Source: an uncultured Gammaproteobacteria bacterium (GTDB lineage Bacteria > Pseudomonadota > Gammaproteobacteria > Magnimaribacterales > D2472). From it: a stretch of 39,052 nucleotides of DNA. The stretch lies in assembly GCA_913050015.1 (NCBI GenBank), contig CAJXAZ010000004.1, forward strand, positions 1-39,052. Direction: 5' to 3'. Below, piece by piece: positions 18,901 through 29,299 of the stretch. The translations under genes were made by a program, and so were the position numbers. The notes under the pieces were generated by a model. It was not told where the DNA came from and ran no database searches. It saw only the letters and a list, made by a program, of their open reading frames with translations. Every line of letters starts with the position of its first letter. Within the stretch, counting starts at the first letter, position 1.

Positions 18901-18930
18901 TATGTTTTAAAGAAACTATTTTATAGATTT

Positions 18931-19497
18931 CTAATATATATGTATATCAGTTTCTGTGATGACTATGTCATATTTTAAATCATGCTCTTCTCCATAAGCT
19001 TCGTCTGCTACTTGGTATTCATAACCAAGACCAACCAGGAGGGGGCGTTTAGTTAAATCTTCTATATTTTCAAGAGCCCTATCAAAATACCCAGAGCCAT
19101 AGCCCAATCTCAAACCGTTTGCATCAACTCCGACAAATGGAATGATCATTACATCAAACTCAGAAGCATTAAGGTAATTCTCATTTACAGCCTCGCTGAT
19201 CCCATATTTATTTTTTTTCATACACGAAGTCTCTTCTAGAAGATTAAAGCGCATATTTCTATCAGGAAGAATCTTAGGAAGATAAATATTTTTTGAGGTT
19301 TTGTTTAACTCTTTTAAGATCCTATCTAATCTAACCTCTCTCCTAAAAGGAGAATACAAAAGTACATTTTTTATATGAGAAATATCAAGAGTTTCCAATG
19401 CTACAACTTGAATAGTTTTATTTGAATTAGAAATGAACTCTTCAGGCAAAGCATGCCCCTGCTCCAAGAGTGATTTTCTAATTTTATTTTTCACCAT
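18931..19497 (-). CDS. ygfA: 5-formyltetrahydrofolate cyclo-ligase (likely start MVKNKIRKS at 19497, not 19518)
   Basis: PFVGVDANGLRLGYGSGYFDRAL; canonical ygfA-ssrS-zapA position. Confidence 0.92.
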   Translation of the reverse strand: MVKNKIRKSLLEQGHALPEEFISNSNKTIQVVALETLDISHIKNVLLYSPFRREVRLDRILKELNKTSKNIYLPKILPDRNMRFNLLEETSCMKKNKYGISEAVNENYLNASEFDVMIIPFVGVDANGLRLGYGSGYFDRALENIEDLTKRPLLVGLGYEYQVADEAYGEEHDLKYDIVITETDIHIY

Positions 19498-19512
19498 AAA
19501 TTGTGCCGAGGC

Positions 19513-19688
19513 TAACAAACCAAATCACCGCCATGTGCCATACCTGAACCGAAAGGTCAGGTGGCGAATTTCATATCAGATCAGGCTTCCCTAATTAGGT
19601 ACTGCACAACAATGATAGAGGAATATCACCTATTTTATATTATCGGTTCAAATTTTATAAACACATTAGCGAATGAACCAGAATGTTC
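19513..19688 (-). ncRNA. ssrS: 6S RNA (about 176 nt; ends approximate)
   Basis: Between ygfA and zapA; by-eye alignment to E. coli 6S: GAACCGAU, AGGGAAGCCU, UUCGCCACCUGACC-UUUC-GGUUCAGGU, GGCGGUGAUUUGG; 5' and 3' ends form an imperfect long closing stem. Confidence 0.88.
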
Positions 19689-19692
19689 GAAA

Positions 19693-19698
19693 AGTATA
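19693..19698 (-). promoter_or_regulatory. Candidate -10 element (TATACT) for 6S RNA
   Basis: Located so that initiation falls near 19688, the 5' end inferred from pairing; -35 weak. Confidence 0.4.
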
Positions 19699-19723
19699 GA
19701 ATAGTTGTATTACAAGTGGAAGT

Positions 19724-19990
19724 TTATTTTTCTAAAATAGCTTCTATTTTGGTTATTAGCGGTAATAAGTCTGCTGAATCTGCCGATTCAGACAGAGAAG
19801 GGTTTGATAATAATTTATTCGCAAAGCTTAGACCAACAATTACCAGTGCATTATTCTTATCGCCGATAGCATCAAGCTCATTGTTAAGATAATTTGCTGC
19901 TTCAATAAGCTGATTCTTTTCCTCGGCGGGACAGGAGAGAGTAAGATCTCTTCCAAATATTCTTAAAGATAGTGTTTCCATTTCACTCAT
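19724..19990 (-). CDS. zapA: Cell division protein ZapA
   Basis: ETLSLRIFGRDLTLSCPAEEKNQLIEAANYLN; upstream of 6S RNA. Confidence 0.92.
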   Translation of the reverse strand: MSEMETLSLRIFGRDLTLSCPAEEKNQLIEAANYLNNELDAIGDKNNALVIVGLSFANKLLSNPSLSESADSADLLPLITKIEAILEK

Positions 19991-20189
19991 CAGAAACCTT
20001 TGTTGTTAATATTTCTATTTGATTTTTCAGTTCAGAAATTTCCTTGCTTTGGATAATTTTATTTTGCTTCCAATCTCTTTCTCTTCCAACATAAGAATTA
20101 ATAATACCTTTCTGTTCGTCAAAGCGCTTAATTAATAGATCTATTCTCTCTTTAAGGATTTCTATATTTGAACTCGTATTATCTGACAT
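19983..20189 (-). CDS. TIGR02449-like small coiled-coil protein
   Basis: 68-aa charged coiled coil directly upstream of, and overlapping, zapA. Confidence 0.75.
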   Translation of the reverse strand: MSDNTSSNIEILKERIDLLIKRFDEQKGIINSYVGRERDWKQNKIIQSKEISELKNQIEILTTKVSDE

Positions 20190-20253
20190 TCTATAAGTTT
20201 AATTGCACATCAATCAATTGGAAAGTTTCTTTAATAAAAGAGTAAAATAAACT

Positions 20254-21549
20254 ATGGATAAATCAATATATAAAAACCGAAGAAATTCTTTAAAAAACAA
20301 ACTGCCAAAGAACTCAGCATTAATTATTCCTGGAGCTGATCTCCAATATAGAAATGCAGATTCATCTTATGCGCTTAGACAAGAAAGTAGCTTTTATTAC
20401 TTTTCAGGATTTTCTGAGCCCTCATCAGTCATGGTGTTAATAAACTCAGGAGAGAAGATAGAATCCCTAATTTTTGTTCCAGAGAAAGATAAACTTAAAG
20501 AAATATGGGACGGGTACAGAGCTGGGCCTATTGGCGCTGTTGAAGAATATCTCTTTGATCAGGGGTTTGAAAATAATAAAATTGATGAGTTAATGCCAGA
20601 AGCACTCCAAGGCCTAGAAAAAGTTTTTTACTCTATTGGTAAAAAAAGTGGCTTTGATCAAAAGGTTATTGATTGGACTTGTGCTGCTAATTCTAAAGAC
20701 AGACATAGTAATTCAATAGATATCATGGATGGTTCTTCTTTAGTTGGGAATATGAGGTTAATCAAGGATGAGCATGAGATCAATATTATGAAGAAGGCAT
20801 GTGATATATCAGCTGAGTCTTACATCGATGTTATGAAATCTATAAAACCAGGCGATAACGAGCAAGGTGTAGAGGCATTATTTTTATATGAATTCGCTAA
20901 AAGAGGAGGTCGTTTTCCGGCTTACACTCCGATAGTTGCTGGTGGTGAGAGTGCTTGCGTTCTTCACTATATTGAAAATGATAAAGACTTAAAGGGATCT
21001 GATCTTATTTTAGTAGATGCAGGTTGTGAATATCAAATGTACGCTTCTGATATAACCAGAACATTCCCGGTTGGTGGCAAGTTTTCAAAAGAACAACTAG
21101 ATATCTATAACGTAGTTTTAAAGGCAAACCTTGCAGCAATTGATGCAGTTAAATCAGGCAATAGCATTATGGAGCCTCAGCTAATTTCTGAAAAAGTTAT
21201 AACCGAAGGTTTAGTAGAGCTAGGTATTTTATCTGGTGATGTTGATACTCTTCATAAAGAAGGTGCGTTTAAAAATTTCTATATGCATAAGATAGGTCAT
21301 TGGTTGGGTATGGATGTTCATGATGTTGGTGACTATATGGAAGATGATGATTTCATGAAGTTCAAACCTGGAATGGTCACAACTATTGAACCCGGTATAT
21401 ATATAAGCAGCACAATGGATGTAGATGATAAATGGAAAGGTATTGGCGTAAGAATAGAGGATGACATACTTGTAACCGAGTCTGGGAATCTGAACTTAAC
21501 CGCCAAGGTCCCATCAAATCCTCAAGAGATAGAAGCTTTAATGGCATAA
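20254..21549 (+). CDS. pepP: Xaa-Pro aminopeptidase
   Basis: M24B metal motifs: DAGCEYQMYASDITRTFP, HKIGHWLGMDVHD, TIEPGIYI. Confidence 0.96.
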   Translation: MDKSIYKNRRNSLKNKLPKNSALIIPGADLQYRNADSSYALRQESSFYYFSGFSEPSSVMVLINSGEKIESLIFVPEKDKLKEIWDGYRAGPIGAVEEYLFDQGFENNKIDELMPEALQGLEKVFYSIGKKSGFDQKVIDWTCAANSKDRHSNSIDIMDGSSLVGNMRLIKDEHEINIMKKACDISAESYIDVMKSIKPGDNEQGVEALFLYEFAKRGGRFPAYTPIVAGGESACVLHYIENDKDLKGSDLILVDAGCEYQMYASDITRTFPVGGKFSKEQLDIYNVVLKANLAAIDAVKSGNSIMEPQLISEKVITEGLVELGILSGDVDTLHKEGAFKNFYMHKIGHWLGMDVHDVGDYMEDDDFMKFKPGMVTTIEPGIYISSTMDVDDKWKGIGVRIEDDILVTESGNLNLTAKVPSNPQEIEALMA

Positions 21550-21553
21550 ATTT

Positions 21554-22714
21554 ATGAATGCTCCGATAACTATTTCTGGCGGCGGAATCATAGGCAATTA
21601 TATTTCTCTAAGATTGAAAAAGAGCCATATAAAATCTCTTATTATAGAAAAATTAGAAGATCCCCAGGCCTTGCATGAGGGCATAAGAACTTTAACCCTT
21701 AACAATCACTCAATGGCAATGCTAAAGGCAGTAGGACTAAGCATAGAAGCTGCAAATGTTAATAAAATTGAAGTTCTAGACGGTGAAGGAACTGGTAATA
21801 TTCAATTTTCTTCAGAAGATATCAGTGAAGAGAGTCTTTCCCATGTAGTCTTATTTAACGACTTGAGAAATGAGCTTCTTGGTATGTGCAGGGATGAGAC
21901 TATCTTTAGTAATGAAATTCAATCAATACAAAACTTAAATCAAGAATCTGATCCAGAGGTCATTCTTAAAGATGGCACGAGCATTAAGACAAAAATTATT
22001 GCCGGATGTGATGGAAGAAATTCTAATGTTGCTAAAATTGTCTCTTTACCAAATAGTTACAGTGAATATGAGCAAACAGCTTTAACATTTATAGTTGATG
22101 TTAAGGGCGCTGATCAATCGACAGCTTATCAAGTCTTTTCTGATCGAGGGATATTTGCCCTCATGCCTATGCCAAAGAAAGATTCTATAACTAATAGATA
22201 TACCGTTGTCTGGTCTATTAAAAATTCTGAATTAAATAATCAGGATGCAGCAGAGTACATAAAAGATAACTTATCTTATTTCGAGTCAAAGCTTAAAGTG
22301 AGTCTTGCTCTCGATTCAGAGATTTTACAATTCGGATTATCGAATCATCATTTCAAAAACTACATTAGTGGTCCGGTTGTTCTCATTGGGGATGCGGCCC
22401 ATTCCATTCATCCCTTAGCAGGTCAAGGAATTAATATAGGTCTCGCAGACGCAGATATTTTTTGTGAAGAAATCATTAAGGCTTATGAAAAAGGGATTTC
22501 GATTAACGAAAAGACTGTGCTAAAAAAATATGAGATAAGAAGAAAGGGAATGAACTTGCTGATGCTGAAATCTATGGATTTCTTTGTTAATACTTTTAAT
22601 AGTGAAAATCTTTATTTAAGACTTTTAAGAAATTGGGGCTTGAAATCAGTTAATAAGACAATGTTCATCAAGGCATTTTTTATAAAACATGCCTCTGGAT
22701 TTAATAGAATTTAA
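21554..22714 (+). CDS. ubiH: UbiH/UbiF-family FAD-dependent ubiquinone biosynthesis hydroxylase
   Basis: GGGIIGNYISL, VLIGDAAHSIHPLAGQGINIGLADA; downstream of pepP. Confidence 0.88.
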   Translation: MNAPITISGGGIIGNYISLRLKKSHIKSLIIEKLEDPQALHEGIRTLTLNNHSMAMLKAVGLSIEAANVNKIEVLDGEGTGNIQFSSEDISEESLSHVVLFNDLRNELLGMCRDETIFSNEIQSIQNLNQESDPEVILKDGTSIKTKIIAGCDGRNSNVAKIVSLPNSYSEYEQTALTFIVDVKGADQSTAYQVFSDRGIFALMPMPKKDSITNRYTVVWSIKNSELNNQDAAEYIKDNLSYFESKLKVSLALDSEILQFGLSNHHFKNYISGPVVLIGDAAHSIHPLAGQGINIGLADADIFCEEIIKAYEKGISINEKTVLKKYEIRRKGMNLLMLKSMDFFVNTFNSENLYLRLLRNWGLKSVNKTMFIKAFFIKHASGFNRI

Positions 22715-22715
22715 A

Positions 22716-22952
22716 TTAAACTTTTTGGCCTTTGGCTCTCATTTCTCTGAGAACTTCACTAATACCTTTTTTGTCTATGATTCTCATGCCTTTGGCTGAA
22801 ACCTTTAGATTTACAAACTTATTTTCTGATTCTACCCAGAATTTATGCGTGTGTAGGTTGGGAAAAAACTTTCTTTTTGTTCTGTTATTAGCATGAGAAA
22901 CATTGTTCCCAGACTGTGGTATCTTACCTGTTACTTGACATATTTTACTCAT
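22716..22952 (-). CDS. rpmB: 50S ribosomal protein L28
   Basis: [34 protein letters not shown]. Confidence 0.98.
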   Translation of the reverse strand: MSKICQVTGKIPQSGNNVSHANNRTKRKFFPNLHTHKFWVESENKFVNLKVSAKGMRIIDKKGISEVLREMRAKGQKV

Positions 22953-22997
22953 AGTCCGAGGATTTTATAGAACCCTGACCGACTTATCAACACTATT

Positions 22998-23492
22998 ATG
23001 AAACAAATTTTTCTACTTAGGCATGCCAAGTCAGATTGGGACAACCTTAATCAGCAAGATTTTGATAGACCTCTAGCGAAAAGGGGTATAAAAGACGCTA
23101 ATTTAATGTCTCAACACATCAAAGAAAAACATTATTTAATAGATAAGGTTTTATGTAGCAGCGCCGAACGAACCAAGCAAACTTTTGATATTTGCTCAGA
23201 CGGATTTAATTTCCCCATTAACAATGCTATTTATTCAGAAGATCTATATTTTGGAAAATGTGATGCCATTATAAATTATATTCGAAATCTAGATGAGGAC
23301 CTGTCCTCTATTTTAATTATTGGACACAACCCAACAATGCATCTTTTATTAGAAAGTTTGTCAGATGAAAGCATAAAAAAATTTCCGACATGCTCCTTAG
23401 CGGAAATTAATATAGAAAATACATGGAAAGACTTATCTTTAAAAAAATGTAAGTTAAAATCATTTATCAAACCCAAGGAGCTTAAATCTTGA
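22998..23492 (+). CDS. sixA: SixA-like histidine phosphatase
   Basis: [13 protein letters not shown] and IIGHNPTM motifs. Confidence 0.85.
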   Translation: MKQIFLLRHAKSDWDNLNQQDFDRPLAKRGIKDANLMSQHIKEKHYLIDKVLCSSAERTKQTFDICSDGFNFPINNAIYSEDLYFGKCDAIINYIRNLDEDLSSILIIGHNPTMHLLLESLSDESIKKFPTCSLAEINIENTWKDLSLKKCKLKSFIKPKELKS

Positions 23493-23944
23493 AAGACATA
23501 AAAATTAAAATTATTAATCCTTTGATGGGTTCCTCTATTCCGCTTCCTGAATATGAAACTCCAGGTTCAGCAGGGCTGGATCTTAGGGCATGCATAGCCG
23601 ATAAAATCATACTTAAGGCTGGCTTATCTCAATTAATACCCATAGGATTTGCTATGTATTTAGAGGATAAAGAGCTTGCAGCTCTAGTAATTCCTAGATC
23701 AGGCCTAGGGTCAAAGCATGGAATAGTATTGGGTAATCTAGTTGGTTTAATTGATTCAGATTACCAAGGTGAGCTAATGGTTCCAGCTTGGAATAGATCT
23801 GATAACGATTTTGAAATTAATCCAGGAGACAGAATAGCGCAAATGATTATTGTTCCAGTTATTCAGGCTAAATTTAATATAGTTGATGAGTTTGATAAAA
23901 CTCAAAGAGGAGAAAAGGGCTTTGGGAGTTCTGGAATAAATTGA
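23489..23944 (+). CDS. dut: dUTP diphosphatase
   Basis: [48 protein letters not shown]. Confidence 0.98.
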   Translation: MKDIKIKIINPLMGSSIPLPEYETPGSAGLDLRACIADKIILKAGLSQLIPIGFAMYLEDKELAALVIPRSGLGSKHGIVLGNLVGLIDSDYQGELMVPAWNRSDNDFEINPGDRIAQMIIVPVIQAKFNIVDEFDKTQRGEKGFGSSGIN

Positions 23945-23961
23945 TTAATTTATTTCTTTTT
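23933..23961 (+). terminator. Candidate AU-rich terminator spanning the dut and rpmE stop codons
   Basis: GGAATAAATT-GATT-AATTTATTTC hairpin (one G.U) followed by TTTTT. Confidence 0.4.
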
Positions 23962-24156
23962 ACCAAATCTTTCTTCAAACTTCTGAACTCTTCCACCTGT
24001 GTCAATAATCTTTTGCTTTCCAGTATAGAAAGGGTGACATGCTGAACAGATATCTAAAGACAAATCTTCAGTCATGGTACTCATAACAGTGAAGTTGTTA
24101 CCACAACTACAAACAGCTTTAGTTTCAGAATATTGAGGATGTATATCTTTTTTCAT
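23950..24156 (-). CDS. rpmE: 50S ribosomal protein L31 (zinc-binding C+ form; true start MKKDIHPQY at 24156)
   Basis: [22 protein letters not shown]...[16 protein letters not shown]. Confidence 0.97.
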   Translation of the reverse strand: MKKDIHPQYSETKAVCSCGNNFTVMSTMTEDLSLDICSACHPFYTGKQKIIDTGGRVQKFEERFGKKK

Positions 24157-24215
24157 AATAAAATCAAAATTTGGGTGAGAACTATAACAAAAAAACCCCT
24201 CTTTACAATCAAAAA

Positions 24216-26204
24216 ATGAATATTTTTTACTATGATGTAGCTGTGTCAATACCCTTAAGGCAATGCTTTACTTATAAATTCGATTCAAAGATAAAAAAAG
24301 GAACTAGAGTTGCCGTTCCTTTTGGAAAAAGAGTTTTAGTTGGGATAATTGTTAAGAATATTCAAAAGCCCGATGCTTTGGATAGTAAAAGTACTATAAA
24401 AAGTATTTTAAACATTCAAGACAGCGAAATAGTCTTTGAAAAACCATTGTTTGATTCAATTTTATGGGCATCTGAATATTACCAACATCCAATAGGAGAG
24501 GTTTTTAATACCTTCATTCCAACTGAATTAAGAAAGGTTGATAAAAAAACTATTGAGCCTATCGGCGATCACTCAGAATATACCGTTAAAGAATCTGATA
24601 AAAAATTTGAATTAACTTTCGAACAGGAAGGCGCCATAAAAAAACTTTCAAGAGTTAAAACTTTTTCGCCCTCTCTTCTGTATGGCGTGACTGGCTCTGG
24701 AAAAACAGAAGTTTATCTGAGACTTGCCGAGCAATGCCTTAAAGAGAATAAGTCTATTCTTATTCTTGTCCCAGAGATCAATCTAACTCCTCAATTATTT
24801 TCAAGGTTTGAAGATAGGTTTACTGGGGATATAGGCTTGTACCATTCAAGACAAACATCAGTAAGAAGACTAAAAACTTGGCTCAAGGCTAAGTTTGGAG
24901 AAATAAAGATTGTTATAGGAACAAGATCATCTGTGCTCATGCCCCTAAAAAATATTGGTTTAATAATTATAGATGAAGAGCATGACCAATCTTTTAGACA
25001 ATCTGAAGGTTTTAAATTCTCTGCAAGGGATCTTGCAATCAAAAGATCTCAACTAGAAAATATCCCAATTGTTTTAGGCTCTGCCACTCCGTCCTTACAG
25101 ACATTAAAATTAGTAAGAGAGAAAAAATTTATCCAAGTAGATATATTAAGCAGAGTAGATGGAAGGAAGCCACCCAAACTAATAACTTTAGATATAAACA
25201 ATAGCCCTTTAACCGGAGGCATGGCTATAGAAACTATAGATGCTATAGAGGCAACAGTTAAAAAAGGAAATCAGGTTTTAGTTTTTATAAACAGAAGAGG
25301 CTTTGCGCCTCTTTTCGAATGTGGAGGGTGTGGGTGGATTGCTGATTGTCATTCGTGTGATACAAATCTAGTCTTTCATCAATCTAGAGATAGGTTGATT
25401 TGTCATAGATGTGAATCAGCATACAAAGTCACATCTAGCTGTCCAAAATGCTCATCTAGAGATCTGCATATGCATGGAGCAGGAACGGAGAGAGTCGAAG
25501 AGGTTCTGGAAAATACATTTATTGATACTCCTATTATAAGAGTTGATCAAGATTCAACTAAGAGGGTAGGTGCTATGGAGGCAATAGTTGAAAAGATTCA
25601 CTCTTCTGACTCTGCGATTCTTGTTGGAACTCAGATGTTAGCCAAAGGCCATGATTTCCCTAAAGTAACTCTTAGCGTAATTCTAAATGCTGATAGCGGT
25701 TTAGTAAGCCCAGAAATTAACGCACTTGAAAAGATATCTCAACTGCTCATTCAAGTTTCAGGAAGAGCAGGAAGAAATAATAATCTTGCTAAAGTAATCA
25801 TCCAAACTAGATATCCAGATGATATTAATTTGAAAGAAATAAAAACGGGCGATTATCTAAACTTTGCTTCTCAGTGTCTTGATAAAAATTTTAAAATAAA
25901 CCATCCACCATTTTCTAGTATCTGTTTACTTAGATGCTCATCACCAACTCAAAAGAGTAATTCTATTTTCCTAGAAAAGGCAGTTAGAACTTTAGCGAAC
26001 AAACCAGATGTAAGCGCTATAGGGCCATTACCTTCTCTAGTATCAAAATCAAAGGGAAACTATAGGCATCATATTTATATACAAACATCTAAAAAAGCTT
26101 TTCTTAATAAGGTTTTAAAATTTTTAGTTGTTGAGTTTGAGAAATGGCCAGAATCTAAAAAAGTAAAATGGTCTTTTGATATTGATCCTGTGGATATAAA
26201 TTAG
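24216..26204 (+). CDS. priA: Primosomal replication helicase PriA (start [10 protein letters not shown] at 24216)
   Basis: [18 protein letters not shown], Cys-rich zinc region [13 protein letters not shown]...CPKC. Confidence 0.97.
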   Translation: MNIFYYDVAVSIPLRQCFTYKFDSKIKKGTRVAVPFGKRVLVGIIVKNIQKPDALDSKSTIKSILNIQDSEIVFEKPLFDSILWASEYYQHPIGEVFNTFIPTELRKVDKKTIEPIGDHSEYTVKESDKKFELTFEQEGAIKKLSRVKTFSPSLLYGVTGSGKTEVYLRLAEQCLKENKSILILVPEINLTPQLFSRFEDRFTGDIGLYHSRQTSVRRLKTWLKAKFGEIKIVIGTRSSVLMPLKNIGLIIIDEEHDQSFRQSEGFKFSARDLAIKRSQLENIPIVLGSATPSLQTLKLVREKKFIQVDILSRVDGRKPPKLITLDINNSPLTGGMAIETIDAIEATVKKGNQVLVFINRRGFAPLFECGGCGWIADCHSCDTNLVFHQSRDRLICHRCESAYKVTSSCPKCSSRDLHMHGAGTERVEEVLENTFIDTPIIRVDQDSTKRVGAMEAIVEKIHSSDSAILVGTQMLAKGHDFPKVTLSVILNADSGLVSPEINALEKISQLLIQVSGRAGRNNNLAKVIIQTRYPDDINLKEIKTGDYLNFASQCLDKNFKINHPPFSSICLLRCSSPTQKSNSIFLEKAVRTLANKPDVSAIGPLPSLVSKSKGNYRHHIYIQTSKKAFLNKVLKFLVVEFEKWPESKKVKWSFDIDPVDIN

Positions 26205-27460
26205 ATATATAGCTTTAGAAATTGTCCTGGATAGATAGGTTTATTTCTTAGATTATTATCGTTACTTATAGTCTCAACAGTCACCCCGAATCTAATGGCT
26301 ATTTCTGAAAGGACATCTCCCTTTTGAATTTCATAGATTACATGATCAGGCATACTTTCCATAAAAGTATTTGGCTTTGGTTTTTCTTTAAAGTAGTTAT
26401 GAATACCAAGGAAAACTGATCTTGCTATCATTCTTCTGCCAGCCTTACCTTTCAATCTTTTAGCATCATCTGGGTTGGATATGAATCCTGATTCTACAAG
26501 TATGGAGGGTATATCAATTGACTTTAGGACTCTAAAGTCAGCATATTCAACCTGTTTTTTATGGATTTTTGTAAAGGGATCTCTTTTTAATTGCTCTAAA
26601 ACCTTATCTCCAAGTATTTTACTATTTTTAATCTTTGCTTCGTAAACAAGTTGATAAAGAGTTCTTGCAGCATCTTCATCAAAATCATCTACATCTAATT
26701 TTCCAATTTTTGACTTTACAGATGGGTTGTTTCTAAGCTCTTTCTTAGAAAGATTTTTAGCTGTAATGCTAGACGCCTCTTCAGACCATATAAAGACAGA
26801 AGCCCCTTTGACTGCCGCTAATCTAAAGGCATCAGCATGAATTGAAACAAATATATCAGCACCAACTTTTCGAGCATCTTGATATCTATCATTTAGATCT
26901 ACAAAACTATCATCATTTCTTATCATTACTGGTTTATAGCCTTTGGTATCTCTTAAAGTTCTCTCAAGTTCTCTAGCTATCAATAGTGTTATATCTTTTT
27001 CTAAAATATTATTTTTCCCCACTGCTCCTGGATCTTTTCCACCATGACCGGCATCTATTGCAACAATAATATCTCTAATATTTTTCTTTATATTCCTATC
27101 TTTTTTTATTTCTAAATTAAGTAATACGCCATTATTTGTCTGAACTTGCCATGGCTTTTTCCAGTAAACAGATTCATAAAGATCAACAACTATTTTAGAA
27201 ATATCTCCATCAGACGATGCTCTTACTTTTTTTATAGGATAGTTATATGGCTCATCTATAATATTTTTTAGTTGAGATTGATTCACCTCAATAACAATTC
27301 TAGATGGGTTGTTAAGCGCGTATGAATTTAAGTATGAAACTTTATCAAGCTTAAAAGTGACTCTGATGCTGTCGCTACCAATGTCCTTTATCTCTTTAAG
27401 CATTAGCTCATTGCCTTCAACACAAGAGAAGAATAAAAGAGCAATTAAAATTTTACGCAT
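26201..27460 (-). CDS. amiB: N-acetylmuramoyl-L-alanine amidase (AmiB/AmiC-type: AMIN, Amidase_3, LysM); likely start MRKILIALL at 27460
   Basis: IVAIDAGHGGKDPGAVG, LVESGFISN, C-terminal LysM YEIQKGDVLSEIAIRFGV; downstream of tsaE. Confidence 0.92.
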   Translation of the reverse strand: MRKILIALLFFSCVEGNELMLKEIKDIGSDSIRVTFKLDKVSYLNSYALNNPSRIVIEVNQSQLKNIIDEPYNYPIKKVRASSDGDISKIVVDLYESVYWKKPWQVQTNNGVLLNLEIKKDRNIKKNIRDIIVAIDAGHGGKDPGAVGKNNILEKDITLLIARELERTLRDTKGYKPVMIRNDDSFVDLNDRYQDARKVGADIFVSIHADAFRLAAVKGASVFIWSEEASSITAKNLSKKELRNNPSVKSKIGKLDVDDFDEDAARTLYQLVYEAKIKNSKILGDKVLEQLKRDPFTKIHKKQVEYADFRVLKSIDIPSILVESGFISNPDDAKRLKGKAGRRMIARSVFLGIHNYFKEKPKPNTFMESMPDHVIYEIQKGDVLSEIAIRFGVTVETISNDNNLRNKPIYPGQFLKLYI

Positions 27461-27914
27461 AATCTTTGGCCCATTTCTCAAAATCATTAGTCTTCGAAAG
27501 AATTGATATTTCTCTCCCATCTGCAATATGCTCGAATATAATTTTTAAATCATATTCTCTTCTAACTTGTAGCCTTTCAGGCCATTCAATAATTATAATT
27601 TTTTTAGAATCAACGGCTCTCTCTAAGTCGAATATATCAATATCTTGTGCTTCATTTGTTCTATATAAATCTATATGAAGAAATAAAAGATCTTTTAATT
27701 CATATTCTTCGCAGAGTGTATAGGTAGGACTTTTTACAATATCTTGCCAGCCACTATTCTGTATGATCGATCTCGTAAGAAATGTCTTACCAGCTCCTAA
27801 GTCGCCTTCAAGATGGATCTCAATTGAACTACTCTTACTGTTAATAATTTTTTGAGCAATATCTTTGCCAATATTATTCGTTGCATCATCATTTTGTAAG
27901 ATTAGTTTTGTCAT
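27453..27914 (-). CDS. tsaE: tRNA threonylcarbamoyladenosine biosynthesis protein TsaE
   Basis: LEGDLGAGKTFLTRSI, SPTYTLCEEYE, HIDLYR, IIIIEWPERL. Confidence 0.96.
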   Translation of the reverse strand: MTKLILQNDDATNNIGKDIAQKIINSKSSSIEIHLEGDLGAGKTFLTRSIIQNSGWQDIVKSPTYTLCEEYELKDLLFLHIDLYRTNEAQDIDIFDLERAVDSKKIIIIEWPERLQVRREYDLKIIFEHIADGREISILSKTNDFEKWAKDYA

Positions 27915-27918
27915 TGAT

Positions 27919-29289
27919 TTATTTTTTAATAAAATAACCCATTCGATCAGAATGAAAAGAGCCCAAATAAATTATTTCATCTATTGGAACTGCAACAGTA
28001 GGAAGCCCAAAGACGCTTTTATTGAAAGAGGTTTTGTTTTTTAATTTGAAGGTCTCTATGTCTAATTCATGAATTGAGAATGGAAGAGAACAAGCTACTT
28101 TTTCACTACAATCACCAAAATCATTTGCTTGAAAGTCTAGAGAAGTTACCCACAGAGAGTTCTTATCAATATGAATATTATCAGGAGATTGAACGAAGTA
28201 ATCGAGTCCCATAGTGTTGTTGGATAGATCAAAAATTGATATTTTATCGCCTTGGTTATAGCTTATATATAGAAGATCTGAATCTTCATCAAGAAGTATG
28301 CCATTGGGTCCGCTGCCTTCTGTATTGGGAACTTTTGTAAAGTCTCCATCTTTCCAAATTACCACATGCCCTGAATTACTTTTGAATAAGGAATTCATCA
28401 ACCACTCATTCTCTGTAATATCTCTCCCATACATATGTGAGGCATAAAAACTTCCATCAGCCTTTAGGCCAATATCATTAAAATAAAGTTCCTCAGGAAC
28501 TGAAATACAACCCCTCCATGTAAGCTCCCATGACTCAGCATTTTTAGATAGCTCAAACATTTCCACAGATTCATAAGGAAAGTGATTTATAACTCCTATT
28601 TGATAACTGCCATCATCTCTTTGAACTATATCAATCCCATGAGGACCATAAGCATCAGCCTCTCCTCTAGAGCAGGATGCTTCACCCCATATATTTTTAT
28701 CTATGGTAATTTCTGGAATAATTTTTTGATTATTACTAAGATCTAAAAGAGCAAAATACCCTGGACCTGTTTCACCGTAGGGAGCAATTCCTCCAAATTC
28801 AGAAATAAGTAAAAACTTTTCATCAGGAGTAATAACAATATCTTCAGGATTTTGGAATCCGCAAATTACAGAAATGCTTTTATCTGATTCACATTTGCTA
28901 ATATCTTTTTGAGTTCCAAGGTAGTCATTGGTGACTATTAAAAAAGCTAAGTAAATAAATGCTAATGAAATAGGCACAGAAAACTTAAAGTAGTTTCTTA
29001 TAAATATAGGGATAATTTTTTTTATTTTTTCAAAATAAAATATTACTATCAAGCCTCTAATAACGAATATTAGACCAAGAGTAAATGTTACTAGTTTCCA
29101 TGAAGTCTCAAACCACATAGAATCTTTTGTCGACACATACAGGCAAAAAGTTCCGAGAACAACTGTAAAGAGGCCTAAAAGCTTAAGTTCTTTGGCGGCC
29201 ATAATTTTGTCAGATATTAAGACCATCAAGGGCTTAATTAAGATAAGTATGGATAGAAAAATAAAAAAGAAGAAATAAAAATAGTTCAT
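27919..29289 (-). CDS. Membrane-anchored paraoxonase/SMP-30-like beta-propeller protein
   Basis: About four N-terminal TM segments; PON-like propeller motifs YGPHGIDIV, FNDIGLKADGSFYASH, GPNGILLDEDSDLLYIS, PDNIHIDKNSLWVTSL. Confidence 0.65.
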   Translation of the reverse strand: MNYFYFFFFIFLSILILIKPLMVLISDKIMAAKELKLLGLFTVVLGTFCLYVSTKDSMWFETSWKLVTFTLGLIFVIRGLIVIFYFEKIKKIIPIFIRNYFKFSVPISLAFIYLAFLIVTNDYLGTQKDISKCESDKSISVICGFQNPEDIVITPDEKFLLISEFGGIAPYGETGPGYFALLDLSNNQKIIPEITIDKNIWGEASCSRGEADAYGPHGIDIVQRDDGSYQIGVINHFPYESVEMFELSKNAESWELTWRGCISVPEELYFNDIGLKADGSFYASHMYGRDITENEWLMNSLFKSNSGHVVIWKDGDFTKVPNTEGSGPNGILLDEDSDLLYISYNQGDKISIFDLSNNTMGLDYFVQSPDNIHIDKNSLWVTSLDFQANDFGDCSEKVACSLPFSIHELDIETFKLKNKTSFNKSVFGLPTVAVPIDEIIYLGSFHSDRMGYFIKK

Positions 29290-29299
29290 ATTGCAGGTA

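Noticed and set aside
19641-19660. GGTTCAAATTTT resembling a tRNA T-loop
   Set aside because: No matching acceptor, D or anticodon arms; falls within the 6S RNA locus.
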